The notes: generated by a model from the sequence alone, not told the origin. 64,000 bases of DNA from Asinibacterium sp. OR53 (GCF_000515315.1 NZ_KI911562.1:2192501-2256500); one strand, 5' to 3'; shown: positions 53,682-60,860, numbered from the stretch's first letter. Translations and numbers: made by a program.

Positions 53682-53793
53682 TAAATTTGGTCAGGTTGGA
53701 CGGCCGCTGTTCGTTAGTTTAGCTCACGATTCGGTTTGACCGTATACTTATCCCCCCAAACTAACAATGCACATGGGGAACAATTCTCGAAAT
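53682..53793 (+). other. Gap with orphan promoter box, possible small RNA
   Basis: TAAATTTG (TAnnTTTG) at 53682-53689 lies behind the SRPBCC stop and before a strong terminator (53794-53829), so a transcript of about 135 nt could be made. A CGGTTTGACCG hairpin is present. No TTG -33 element is seen, so this is weak. Confidence 0.25.
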
Positions 53794-53829
53794 AAAGAAG
53801 CCACCCGGTTTATGCCAGGTGGCTTCTTT
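53794..53829. terminator. Bidirectional terminator after queA
   Basis: 12-bp perfect stem AAAGAAGCCACC / GGTGGCTTCTTT with a 12-base loop. It lies 26 bases beyond the queA stop and can also end rightward transcription. Confidence 0.85.
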
Positions 53830-53854
53830 CATAATGCCATCGTTGTGGTACAGA

Positions 53855-54904
53855 TCAGATGATCAGCAAGGCATCGCCGTAGCTGAAGAAACGGTATTTA
53901 TCCTTGATGGCTTTTTTATAAGCTTCCATAGCCAGGTCATAACCCGCAAAGGCGCATGTCATGATAAGCAGGCTGGTTTTAGGCAGGTGAAAATTGGTTA
54001 CCAGGCTGTCCGCCACATTGAATGTATAAGGCGGATGGATGAAATGGTTGGTCCATCCTTCACTCGGCTTCAGTAATTTCTGCGCAGTGAAGCTGCTTTC
54101 CATGGCGCGCATGGTAGTGGTGCCGATAGAACAAACGCGGCGACCGGTTTCTTTTGCTTTATTAACGATCCGGCACGCTTCTTCGGTAATGGCGTAATAT
54201 TCAGCATCCATCTTGTGTTTGCTGAGGTCTTCCACTTCAATAGGACGGAAAGTGCCAAGGCCGGTATGCAGGGTTACTTCTGCAAAACGGATACCCAGTA
54301 TCTCGCAACGCTTGATCAGCTCCTTGCTGAAATGCAAGCCAGCCGTAGGAGCGGCAACAGCCCCCTCGTATTTGGCATATACAGTTTGGTAACGTTCTTT
54401 GTCTTCTTCATCGGGCTTGCGCTTGATGTATTTGGGCAGCGGTGTCTCACCCAAAAATTCGAGCATTTTTTTGAAGCTCTCATCATCATCATCCCAAAGG
54501 AAACGGATGGTACGTCCGCGGCTGGTAGTATTGTCAATTACTTCCGCCACCAGTTCTTCATTGTCTCCGAAGTACAGTTTATTACCTACCCTTATCTTTC
54601 TTGCGGGATCAACGATCACATCCCACAAACGGTTGGGCTTGTTCAGCTCACGCAACAGAAAAACTTCGATCTTGGCGCCGGTCTTTTCCTTGCGGCCATA
54701 CATACGCGCAGGAAACACTTTGGTGTTGTTCACTACAAACACATCCTTGTCATCGAAGTATTCAATGATGTCGCGGAAATGTCTGTTTTCCATGTGACCG
54801 CTTTTACGGTCTACCACCATCATTCGGCTGTCTTCTCGTCTTTTGGTTGGATTTTGTGCAATAAGGTTTAAAGGAAGGTCAAATTTGAATTGTGATAATT
54901 TCAT
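53855..54904 (-). CDS. queA: S-adenosylmethionine:tRNA ribosyltransferase-isomerase
   Basis: Makes epoxyqueuosine in tRNA by transferring the ribose part of [39 protein letters not shown] is the QueA start; [57 protein letters not shown] and [20 protein letters not shown] are family motifs. 349 aa, complete. Confidence 0.95.
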   Translation of the reverse strand: MKLSQFKFDLPLNLIAQNPTKRREDSRMMVVDRKSGHMENRHFRDIIEYFDDKDVFVVNNTKVFPARMYGRKEKTGAKIEVFLLRELNKPNRLWDVIVDPARKIRVGNKLYFGDNEELVAEVIDNTTSRGRTIRFLWDDDDESFKKMLEFLGETPLPKYIKRKPDEEDKERYQTVYAKYEGAVAAPTAGLHFSKELIKRCEILGIRFAEVTLHTGLGTFRPIEVEDLSKHKMDAEYYAITEEACRIVNKAKETGRRVCSIGTTTMRAMESSFTAQKLLKPSEGWTNHFIHPPYTFNVADSLVTNFHLPKTSLLIMTCAFAGYDLAMEAYKKAIKDKYRFFSYGDALLII

Positions 54905-54935
54905 GTTACGGCATGAGTTTTTTTAGTGAAGTCGG

Positions 54936-54943
54936 CAAAGGTA
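54936..54943 (-). promoter_or_regulatory. -7 box of queA
   Basis: Minus strand TACCTTTG, 31 bases before the start, leader about 26 bases. No good -33. Confidence 0.35.
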
Positions 54944-54966
54944 CGAAATTTTGCTCAAACAGCCTT

Positions 54967-56661
54967 TTACCGCGGTATGGAGGCAATCAGGCGTTGCGTA
55001 TAAGCAGATTGTGGCTGATGGTAAACCTGTTCAGCCGGTCCGTATTCTTCAATGCGGCCTTTGTTCATGACCATGATCCTGTCGCTGATATAACGTACTA
55101 CCGACAGGTCGTGCGAGATGAAGACAGCCGTAAACCCGAAAGTTTTTTTCAGGTCGTTCAACAGGTTGAGCACCTGGGCCTGCACACTTACATCCAGCGC
55201 CGATACGCTTTCGTCGCATACCACAAACCGGGGGTTCAGCGCAAGCGCCCGTGCTATTACGATCCGCTGGCGCTGTCCGCCGCTGAACTCATGCGGATAC
55301 CTATTGTAATGCGACGGCTGGAGGCCAACTTTTTCCAACAGGTCAATCACCCTTTCTTTTCTTTCTTTGGAAGAAGGAACCAGTCCGTGTACCAGCAAAG
55401 GCTCGGCAATGGCTTCACCAATCGTTATCCGCGGGTTGAGGGAAGAATAAGGGTCCTGGAAAACAATTTGCAGTTCCCTGCGCAAATGCTTCAATTTGCT
55501 GCCCCTGGCCGCCAACAGATCTTCCCCTTTATAATGGAGGCTGCCGTTGCTTACATCGATTAAACGCAACAAGGCCCGGCCCAGTGTACTCTTGCCACAG
55601 CCCGATTCGCCTACGAGTCCCAGCGTTTCTCCTTCATACACTTCAAAACTTACATTGTCCACCGCTTTGTTGTATGTTGATACACGGCCCAGGAAATTCT
55701 TTTTGCCGGGATAGTGTACAGAAAGATTGGAGACTTTTAAGAGCGTTGTTAGTTGAGCGTTGTTAGTTGTTAGTTGTGAGGTGTTGGTTGAGGGGTGAGC
55801 AGGCTGCGATGTCCCTTCCATGAAATCACTTACTACCGGTAATCGTTCTCCTTTCGAATACAAAGCAGGGCGACAGGCCAGCAGCGCTTTGGTATAAGGA
55901 TGTTGCGGCGCTTTGAGCAGGTTGGCTGTTGTGTTTTGTTCTACCAACTGCCCCTTGTACATCACAGCTACCCGGTCTGCAATGGCAGACACCACTCCAA
56001 AATCGTGCGTAATAAAAATAACGCCCATATTGTTCCGTTGTTGCAGGCGGCGTATCAACAGCAGGATGCTTTGTTGAACGGTTACATCCAGCGCGGTAGT
56101 AGGCTCGTCACAAATGAGCAGGGCAGGATCGCAACTCATAGCCATGGCAATCATCACGCGCTGTTTTTGTCCACCGCTGAGCTGGTGCGGATAACGATCG
56201 AACAGCGCCGCCGGATCGGGCAATTGCACTTCTTCAAACAGCGCGATTGTTTTTTCCCGTGCTTCAGCTGCCGAGAGCGAAAAATGCTCCCTGATGGCTT
56301 CCATGACCTGGAAACCGCAGGTGAGCAAAGGGTTCAGCGATGTCATGGGTTCCTGGAAGATCATGGCAATATGCCGGCCGCGTAATGCCTGGAGTTCCGG
56401 AGGAGAAAGCCGGAGAATATCCCTGGTGTGGCCATCGTGTGAAAACAATATCTCGCCCGACCGGTACAGGGCGGGAGGAGCCGGCAATAACTGCAATATG
56501 GAAAGGGAAGTGACCGATTTGCCCGATCCCGATTCACCTACGATGGCCAATATTTCCCCACGTGCTACAGTGAGGCTGATATGCTGTAACGCTTGTGTAA
56601 CAAGGCCATCGGAGCTAAAATCTATGGAGAGATCGTTGATTTGTAAGAGGGGTTGATGCAT
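54967..56661 (-). CDS. Fused dipeptide/oligopeptide ABC transporter ATPase (DppD-DppF type)
   Basis: Two ABC ATPase domains in one chain. Domain 1 (about 5-255): GESGSGKS (42-49), [32 protein letters not shown]. Linker (about 265-305) of low complexity ([20 protein letters not shown]), coded by CAACTAA heptamers. Domain 2 (about 310-564): [41 protein letters not shown]. 564 aa from ATG 56661. The oligopeptide-binding and permease subunits are not adjacent, so the substrate is unproved. Confidence 0.9.
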   Translation of the reverse strand: MHQPLLQINDLSIDFSSDGLVTQALQHISLTVARGEILAIVGESGSGKSVTSLSILQLLPAPPALYRSGEILFSHDGHTRDILRLSPPELQALRGRHIAMIFQEPMTSLNPLLTCGFQVMEAIREHFSLSAAEAREKTIALFEEVQLPDPAALFDRYPHQLSGGQKQRVMIAMAMSCDPALLICDEPTTALDVTVQQSILLLIRRLQQRNNMGVIFITHDFGVVSAIADRVAVMYKGQLVEQNTTANLLKAPQHPYTKALLACRPALYSKGERLPVVSDFMEGTSQPAHPSTNTSQLTTNNAQLTTLLKVSNLSVHYPGKKNFLGRVSTYNKAVDNVSFEVYEGETLGLVGESGCGKSTLGRALLRLIDVSNGSLHYKGEDLLAARGSKLKHLRRELQIVFQDPYSSLNPRITIGEAIAEPLLVHGLVPSSKERKERVIDLLEKVGLQPSHYNRYPHEFSGGQRQRIVIARALALNPRFVVCDESVSALDVSVQAQVLNLLNDLKKTFGFTAVFISHDLSVVRYISDRIMVMNKGRIEEYGPAEQVYHQPQSAYTQRLIASIPR

Positions 56662-56709
56662 ATCTTCACTCCACAAGTTAAACATCTATTCACTAATCAT
56701 ACATTTCCC

Positions 56710-56717
56710 CTAATTTT
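56710..56717. repeat. Left 8-bp target-site duplication of the IS1595-family element
   Basis: CTAATTTT directly before the left inverted repeat. The same 8 bases follow the right end (59847-59854). An 8-bp duplication is usual for the IS1595 family. Confidence 0.92.
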
Positions 56718-56740
56718 GGCAACTATATACAAGTTGGGCG
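56718..56740 (+). repeat. Left terminal inverted repeat (23 bp)
   Basis: Begins GGCAACTATATAC and ends GTTGGGCG. It is the exact reverse complement of the right end at 59824-59846. Confidence 0.95.
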
Positions 56741-56774
56741 TAAATCTGATATTTAATTGAGAATCAGTTCTTTT

Positions 56775-56915
56775 TTATTTTTTGCCCTTCTTTTTGGCCG
56801 CTTTTTGGGGTGTTGGCGGCTTTCCCACTGAGATACGAATAACGTCTTCAAAACTGCCTTTTATAGCCAGTTTCTTATCCTGTTTGGTGGGTAGCTTTTT
56901 AGTACTCTTTGCCAT
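56775..56915 (-). CDS. Small lysine-rich protein of the IS1595-family element
   Basis: 46 aa, starting MAKSTKKLPTKQDKKLAIKG and ending PQKAAKKKGKK. It is highly basic, with a conserved-looking core SFEDVIRISVGKPP. Function unknown; a nucleic-acid binder is a guess. It reads divergently from the zinc-ribbon gene. Its leader carries the same 16-nt sequence as that gene's leader, which supports it being a real gene. Confidence 0.6.
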   Translation of the reverse strand: MAKSTKKLPTKQDKKLAIKGSFEDVIRISVGKPPTPQKAAKKKGKK

Positions 56916-56932
56916 AAGCCAGATATTTTATT

Positions 56933-57025
56933 GTCCTACTTAATGGTAGTATATTTTTAACTGTCATAGATAAAGGTAACAATTGTCATTCAATCGAATG
57001 TAACTTACTTACCATTAAGTAGGAC
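56933..57025. promoter_or_regulatory. Divergent control region with 16-bp inverted repeat arms
   Basis: Left arm 56933-56948 (GTCCTACTTAATGGTA) and right arm 57010-57025 are perfect reverse complements. As each faces its own gene, both transcripts would carry TACCATTAAGTAGGAC just ahead of the start codon. No clear TAnnTTTG box is seen between them. Confidence 0.7.
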
Positions 57026-57027
57026 GC

Positions 57028-57405
57028 ATGGAATTGGAAATATTATATAACAAATTTAAGACTCAGGAAGACTGTATTAAACTTCTTGAAAAGATTTTAT
57101 GGGACGATAAACCAAAATGCCCATACTGCTCATCCAAGAATAAGACTGCCATGCCTAGGGAAAGTCGATACCACTGCGGCAATTGCAGGTCTTCCTATAG
57201 CGTAACAGCCCGAACGATATTCCATAAAACAAAGGTTGATCTACAAAAATGGTTTGTCGCAATACCTCTAATAACAAAAGACAAGATTAGTGCGAGGCAG
57301 TTGGCAAAAGCCATTCATGTGACAAAGGATACTGCTTGTTTTATGGCGAATAGGATTAAGATTGCTAACCAGGAGTCACCAGAATTCATTAAACATTTTA
57401 TATAA
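57028..57405 (+). CDS. Zinc-ribbon/HTH protein related to the IS1595 transposase N-terminus
   Basis: 125 aa that align along their whole length with residues 1-120 of the transposase at 58667. Zinc ribbon C31-PY-C34 ... C50-GN-C53, then SVTARTIFHKTKVDLQKWFVAIPLI and an HTH-like KISARQLAKAIHVTKDTACFMANRIK. The catalytic DDE domain is missing, and the protein ends cleanly before the next gene. I infer a DNA-binding regulator or inhibitor of transposition; a decayed transposase copy is the alternative. Confidence 0.75.
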   Translation: MELEILYNKFKTQEDCIKLLEKILWDDKPKCPYCSSKNKTAMPRESRYHCGNCRSSYSVTARTIFHKTKVDLQKWFVAIPLITKDKISARQLAKAIHVTKDTACFMANRIKIANQESPEFIKHFI

Positions 57406-57421
57406 AATTAAATTCGCTAAA

Positions 57422-58357
57422 ATGAGAAAGAAAACTAACAATAAAGTATTAGAAGCGAAATTCGGTTCTGCCGACAAACCGCTTATAATTGGAGAAATTG
57501 AAATACCCTGTTATGTATTGGAGGATGGAAGACGCGTAATTGTACAACGTGGGTTATATAAGGCGTTAGGGGTTACACAAGGTGGTTCTAGGGATAAATA
57601 CAAGGAATATGGGGGTGCTGCCCGATTGGTAAGATTTTTAGACCAAAACAATCTTATTACATTGATTAGCACTGGTTTAGATGTGCTGCTCAACCCTATA
57701 GTGTTTAGTGTTAATAAAACAGATCACTATGGGTATGAGGCAACACTACTTCAAGAAATAGTTAGGGCAGTTTCTAAGGCTTATTTGCGAGGGGAACTAA
57801 GTGAAAGAAACCAAACAATTGGACAAAATGCTGAAATACTTGATGATGCTTTTGCAAAGGTGGGTATTATCGCATTAGTTGACGAGGTTACAGGATACCA
57901 AGAATTGAGAGAAAAAAATGCCTTGCAGGAATTCTTATCAAAGTTTATTAGGGAGGAAAGAGGCATCTATATAAAGACATACCCAGATGAGTTTTTTGAA
58001 GCAATTTTTAAAATGCGAAATCTTAATTGGTCCTTGGCTAACAAAGGGAAAAAGCCTCAATATATTGGTCATTACATAAACAATTACGTCTATTCTAGGA
58101 TTGCACCTAATGTCTTAACAGAATTGAGAACTATAAATCCTAAAGATGAGAGCGGCAAAAGAAAGGCTAAACACACACAGCATATTGATATTGATTATGG
58201 ACACCCAATGCTAAAGGAGCACTTAAAAGCATTAACCCTGTTTGCTAAGGCAGCAGGTTATAATTGGGCTAATTGGGAAAGAATGGTAAACCGCGCGCTT
58301 CCAAAATTTGAATCAGACGGAAGCCAAGTTCAGGAACTAGATTTCGATGATATATAA
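57422..58357 (+). CDS. P63C-domain protein (transposon cargo)
   Basis: 311 aa. IGEIEIPCYVLEDGRRVIVQRGLYKALG at the start and LDQNNLITLISTGLDVLLNPIVFSV then FAKVGIIALVDEVTGYQ and LQEFLSKFIREERGIYIKTYPDEFFEAIFKMRNLNW match the P63C domain, known from phage and mobile-element proteins but without a defined biochemical role. The start ATG 57422 is 16 bases after the zinc-ribbon stop; an open frame begins at 57362, but similarity does not. Codon use is AT-rich. No transposition role is established. Confidence 0.75.
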   Translation: MRKKTNNKVLEAKFGSADKPLIIGEIEIPCYVLEDGRRVIVQRGLYKALGVTQGGSRDKYKEYGGAARLVRFLDQNNLITLISTGLDVLLNPIVFSVNKTDHYGYEATLLQEIVRAVSKAYLRGELSERNQTIGQNAEILDDAFAKVGIIALVDEVTGYQELREKNALQEFLSKFIREERGIYIKTYPDEFFEAIFKMRNLNWSLANKGKKPQYIGHYINNYVYSRIAPNVLTELRTINPKDESGKRKAKHTQHIDIDYGHPMLKEHLKALTLFAKAAGYNWANWERMVNRALPKFESDGSQVQELDFDDI

Positions 58358-58364
58358 ATAAAAA

Positions 58365-58383
58365 AACCACTAAATGAGTGGTT
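58365..58383 (+). terminator. Weak terminator after the P63C gene
   Basis: 7-bp stem AACCACT / AGTGGTT with loop AAATG, 7 bases beyond the stop. The T-tract is short, so termination may be partial. Confidence 0.45.
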
Positions 58384-58513
58384 GAAATTCGGTTCATTCC
58401 ATAATAGAGTTCGCTGCGTACCCAGCCAGTATATACTGGGCAGTCCAGAACTGGTAGTAAAAGATCGGATTCATAATCCGAAACCTTACACACTATTTAA
58501 ACAGCAGACCAAC

Positions 58514-58544
58514 AAAGGGGCAGTCTCGCAAGGGCTGCCTCTTT
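58514..58544 (+). terminator. Terminator-like hairpin before the transposase promoter
   Basis: 10-bp stem AAAGGGGCAG / CTGCCTCTTT with one G-U pair and an 11-base loop, ending in T-rich DNA. It may shield the transposase from read-through, as is common in insertion elements. Confidence 0.65.
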
Positions 58545-58584
58545 ACATTTCAAAGATACTTCTTTTTGTGGTTTATGCAAGAAA

Positions 58585-58625
58585 GTGTAAATATTTTTTA
58601 CAATTAGTGTAAAATAATTTTACAC
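58585..58625. promoter_or_regulatory. Four-site operator array upstream of the transposase
   Basis: GTGTAAAT (58585-58592, +), TTTTACAA (58596-58603, inverted), GTGTAAAA (58607-58614, +) and TTTTACAC (58618-58625, inverted). The centres are exactly 11 bases apart, so all four lie on one helix face. The last site sits where the -33 element would be. Confidence 0.75.
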
Positions 58626-58641
58626 TTTCGGGTATTTCCCC

Positions 58642-58649
58642 TATATTTG
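58642..58649 (+). promoter_or_regulatory. -7 box of the transposase gene
   Basis: TATATTTG, with the ATG at 58667 about 12 bases past the expected start of transcription. No TTG -33; the region is filled by the operator array. Confidence 0.55.
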
Positions 58650-58666
58650 TCTAACAAATAAACCTG

Positions 58667-59587
58667 ATGAATTTCAAGAACCTACAGCAGCTTTTCGACA
58701 CTTTCAAGGATGAAGATACCTGCAAAAAGTATTTGGAGCAGCAAAGATGGGGCGATTCGCCTGAATGCCCCTTTTGTGGCTGCTCTAAGGTTTACAGGAC
58801 GAGCCGCGGATATCGTTGTGGGGATAAATTCTGTGATAAGAAGTTCTCCGTAACAGTAGGCACAATCTATGAAAACAGCAAAATAAGCCTTAGAACTTGG
58901 TTTGCAGCCGTATATCTGTTCACCTCTTCAAAGAAAGGTATCAGTTCTTTGCAATTAGGGCGTCAATTGGGGGTAACTCAAAAGACAGCGTGGTTTATGT
59001 TACACCGTATCCGTGAAATGCTACGAGCAAAAGCCCCGCAAATGCTCAAAACCGAAGTTCAGATTGATGAAACCTATGTGGGTGGTAAAGAGAAAAACAA
59101 GCATTTAAGTAAACGCAAGGTAAAGCCCGAAGGTGTAGGCCGGACGGACGATAAAACCCCTGTATTCGGTATTGTTGAAACTGGTGGTAAGATTGTGGTA
59201 CAGGTTTCTGAATGGGTAACCAAAAAGAATGCAAAGGAATTGATCGACACCTATGTAGAGAAGGGCAGCACTATGGTAACAGATTCTTACAGTATGTATG
59301 CTTTCCTTTCTAAGGAAAATAACTTTACCCATGTGGTTATTGACCATAGCAAAGGACAGTATGTAAATGGTAAGTTCCACACCAATGGAGTAGAGAACTT
59401 CTGGAGCCTCCTGAAACGTGGCTTGTACGGTATTTACCATCAAGTAAGCCCGCAGCACCTACAGAGGTATTGCGATGAATTTGCAGCACGGTATAATACC
59501 CGTAGAATAGCAGATAATGAAAGATTTGATGTCAGCTTGCAGAACAGTGAGGGAAGATTAACGTATAACCGTTTAATTGGCAAATAA
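58667..59587 (+). CDS. IS1595-family (ISXO2-like) transposase
   Basis: 306 aa, complete. Zinc ribbon C34-PF-C37 / C51-GDKF-C56, HTH in GISSLQLGRQLGVTQKTAWFMLHRIR, then the DDE-like domain: VQIDETYVGGKEKNKH (Asp 134), VTDSYSMY (Asp 206) and FHTNGVENFWSLLKRGLYG (Asn 240/Glu 243, with K/R after). A near-complete C-terminal block RYCDEFAARYNTR is present. The operator array and promoter lie just upstream. Confidence 0.93.
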   Translation: MNFKNLQQLFDTFKDEDTCKKYLEQQRWGDSPECPFCGCSKVYRTSRGYRCGDKFCDKKFSVTVGTIYENSKISLRTWFAAVYLFTSSKKGISSLQLGRQLGVTQKTAWFMLHRIREMLRAKAPQMLKTEVQIDETYVGGKEKNKHLSKRKVKPEGVGRTDDKTPVFGIVETGGKIVVQVSEWVTKKNAKELIDTYVEKGSTMVTDSYSMYAFLSKENNFTHVVIDHSKGQYVNGKFHTNGVENFWSLLKRGLYGIYHQVSPQHLQRYCDEFAARYNTRRIADNERFDVSLQNSEGRLTYNRLIGK

Positions 59588-59799
59588 TGGAACTAAAAGA
59601 AGCCATTGAACACCTGATAGGCTCCGAGCAGTTTAAAGCAAAGGCAAAGCAGAAAAACGGGGAAGGGGCAAAATACCGTATGTTCTTGGCAAGACATAAG
59701 AAAGATGAACTTAAAAACGGGGCTGTTATTGACTTCCTACTGGATCACAGTTACCGGGTGGATGTGAGAACTCCTCTTAAAATTCAGAAGAACGGGTGA
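59587..59799 (+). CDS. Small protein coupled to the transposase
   Basis: 70 aa, MELKEAIEHLIGSEQFKAKAKQK to RTPLKIQKNG. Its ATG overlaps the transposase stop by one base (TAATG), so it is translated with it. The central KNGAVIDFLLDHSYRVDV resembles a short HTH-like helix pair, but I cannot assign a family. It probably helps or regulates transposition (inference). Confidence 0.6.
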   Translation: MELKEAIEHLIGSEQFKAKAKQKNGEGAKYRMFLARHKKDELKNGAVIDFLLDHSYRVDVRTPLKIQKNG

Positions 59800-59814
59800 T
59801 TCCGTTCTTTTTTT
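59788..59814 (+). terminator. Terminator at the right end of the element
   Basis: 8-bp stem AAGAACGG / CCGTTCTT with a 6-base loop followed by seven T; the stem includes the stop codon of the 70-aa gene. It ends 10 bases before the right inverted repeat. Confidence 0.75.
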
Positions 59815-59823
59815 ATTCATTTC

Positions 59824-59846
59824 CGCCCAACTTGTATATAGTTGCC
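59824..59846 (-). repeat. Right terminal inverted repeat (23 bp)
   Basis: Begins CGCCCAACTTGTATATAG and ends TTGCC, the reverse complement of the left end. Confidence 0.95.
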
Positions 59847-59854
59847 CTAATTTT
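59847..59854. repeat. Right 8-bp target-site duplication
   Basis: CTAATTTT, identical to 56710-56717. Confidence 0.92.
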
Positions 59855-59855
59855 G
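59848..59855 (+). promoter_or_regulatory. -7 box of ccmC, rebuilt by the target duplication
   Basis: TAATTTTG fits TAnnTTTG. Seven of its eight bases are the duplicated target. The upstream part of the promoter is now element DNA. The ccmC ATG is at 59894. Confidence 0.45.
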
Positions 59856-59893
59856 CGCTCACAGTTGTTAGTTTATCTGCAAAAAACAGATTC

Positions 59894-60577
59894 ATGATTC
59901 GCAAATCCTGGTGGAAGATTCTGGCATTCGTACTGCTTATTTATACCTGCTCGGTCGGTTTTTTGGTGAAAGTGCCTTCCCCGCCGGGCGTGCCGCTTCA
60001 CCAGACCATCCGCAACCTTTTTTTCCATGTGCCCATGTGGATAGCCATGATGGTGTGTTTCACCGTTTCAGTAGTGTACGCCATCAAATACTTGAACAAG
60101 CCGGATGTAACGGCAGACATCTATTCAATAGAATTTGCAAGAACGGGGGCTTTCTTTGGCGTACTGGGGTTGCTCACTGGTATGATCTGGGCTAGCTCCC
60201 AATGGGGCAAAGCCTGGAGTAGCGACCCGAAACAGAATGGGGCGGCCATTGGTGTGCTGATCTATTTTGCTTATTTCGTGGTACGCGGCAGCCTGCATGA
60301 TGAAGAAAAACGCGCACGTATAGGAGCGGTATATAACATATTTGCCTTTTTCATGCTATTCCCTACAATTTGGATACTGCCCAGGTTAACGGAAAGCCTG
60401 CATCCGGGGGGACAGGGAAGTGAAGGGAACCCCGGACTCAATCCCAAAGACAGCTCACCCGCCATGCGCAGCGTGATGTATCCGGCTTTTATCGGATGGA
60501 CATTACTGGGCGTATGGATCACCACCCTGCGGATCCGCGTTCAACTCATTCAACAAAAAAGACTGGCTCATGAATAA
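59894..60577 (+). CDS. ccmC: Cytochrome c biogenesis / heme exporter protein CcmC
   Basis: Inner-membrane heme-handling protein for cytochrome c maturation. Six membrane helices; PPGVPLHQTIRNLFFHVPMWIAMM (first heme-His region), the WGKAWSSDPKQN loop (the tryptophan-rich heme loop of CcmC, here altered), and a conserved His in SLHDEEKRARIG. The tail has a low-complexity Gly/Pro/Ser loop. 227 aa. Overlaps ccmD by 8 bases. A CcmB fragment lies 3 kb away on the minus strand. Confidence 0.88.
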   Translation: MIRKSWWKILAFVLLIYTCSVGFLVKVPSPPGVPLHQTIRNLFFHVPMWIAMMVCFTVSVVYAIKYLNKPDVTADIYSIEFARTGAFFGVLGLLTGMIWASSQWGKAWSSDPKQNGAAIGVLIYFAYFVVRGSLHDEEKRARIGAVYNIFAFFMLFPTIWILPRLTESLHPGGQGSEGNPGLNPKDSSPAMRSVMYPAFIGWTLLGVWITTLRIRVQLIQQKRLAHE

Positions 60578-60785
60578 GTTCACAAGAATATTCCTGGTAT
60601 TAACAATGATGATGGTATCGGTAATTACACATGCACAGACTACCGTTCCGAACGAACCCAACGATTTCATGCACAGCAATGGCAGGATCTATGTGGTGGT
60701 TGCCGTAGTATTGACCATATTACTCGGCATGTTCGTATACCTCTTTATGCTGGATAAAAAGATTTCGCAGATGGAGAAAAAATAA
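60570..60785 (+). CDS. ccmD: CcmD-family small membrane protein
   Basis: 71 aa. A signal-like hydrophobic start (RIFLVLTMMMVSVITHAQ) and a second helix (IYVVVAVVLTILLGMFVYLFMLDKKISQMEKK) with the CcmD-type Lys-rich end. It follows ccmC with an 8-base overlap and probably works in the same heme-export complex. The family is short and divergent, so assignment rests partly on position. Confidence 0.75.
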   Translation: MNKFTRIFLVLTMMMVSVITHAQTTVPNEPNDFMHSNGRIYVVVAVVLTILLGMFVYLFMLDKKISQMEKK

Positions 60786-60798
60786 AATCGTTCAACGG

Positions 60799-60816
60799 GC
60801 AGTGCGCTCACACTGC
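60799..60816 (+). repeat. Hairpin before gdhA
   Basis: GCAGTG-CGCTCA-CACTGC, 6-bp perfect stem between ccmD and gdhA. No T-run follows, so it may be a leader structure or partial terminator. Confidence 0.35.
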
Positions 60817-60860
60817 TGTTCTATACAAGTCAAAAAAAACTAACTAAAAACGATTAGCTC

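Larger units (their letters stand above)
58358..58580. other. Non-coding stretch inside the element
   Basis: No gene supported. It holds a weak terminator hairpin AACCACT/AGTGGTT (58365-58383), a perfect 14-bp palindrome CCAGTATATACTGG (58426-58439), a tRNA-Met-like anticodon arm (TCGGA-TTCATAA-TCCGA, about 58469-58485) and a terminator-like hairpin with T-run (58514-58544). Confidence 0.5.
56718..59846. mobile_element. IS1595-family transposon with cargo genes
   Basis: A complete 3129-bp element: 23-bp perfect inverted repeats, an 8-bp direct duplication outside them, and a full ISXO2-like transposase (58667-59587). Unlike a plain IS it also carries a 46-aa minus-strand gene, a zinc-ribbon-only transposase relative, a P63C-domain gene and a 70-aa gene. 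By eye the left part (57000-58360) is more AT-rich than the flanking chromosome. Nothing looks broken, so it may still be mobile. It separates the ABC ATPase from ccmC. Confidence 0.93.

Noticed and set aside
58420-58560. A true tRNA gene in the element
   Set aside because: Only the anticodon arm fits; D-arm pairing and the TTCGA loop of the T-arm are absent. Kept only as a low-interest observation.
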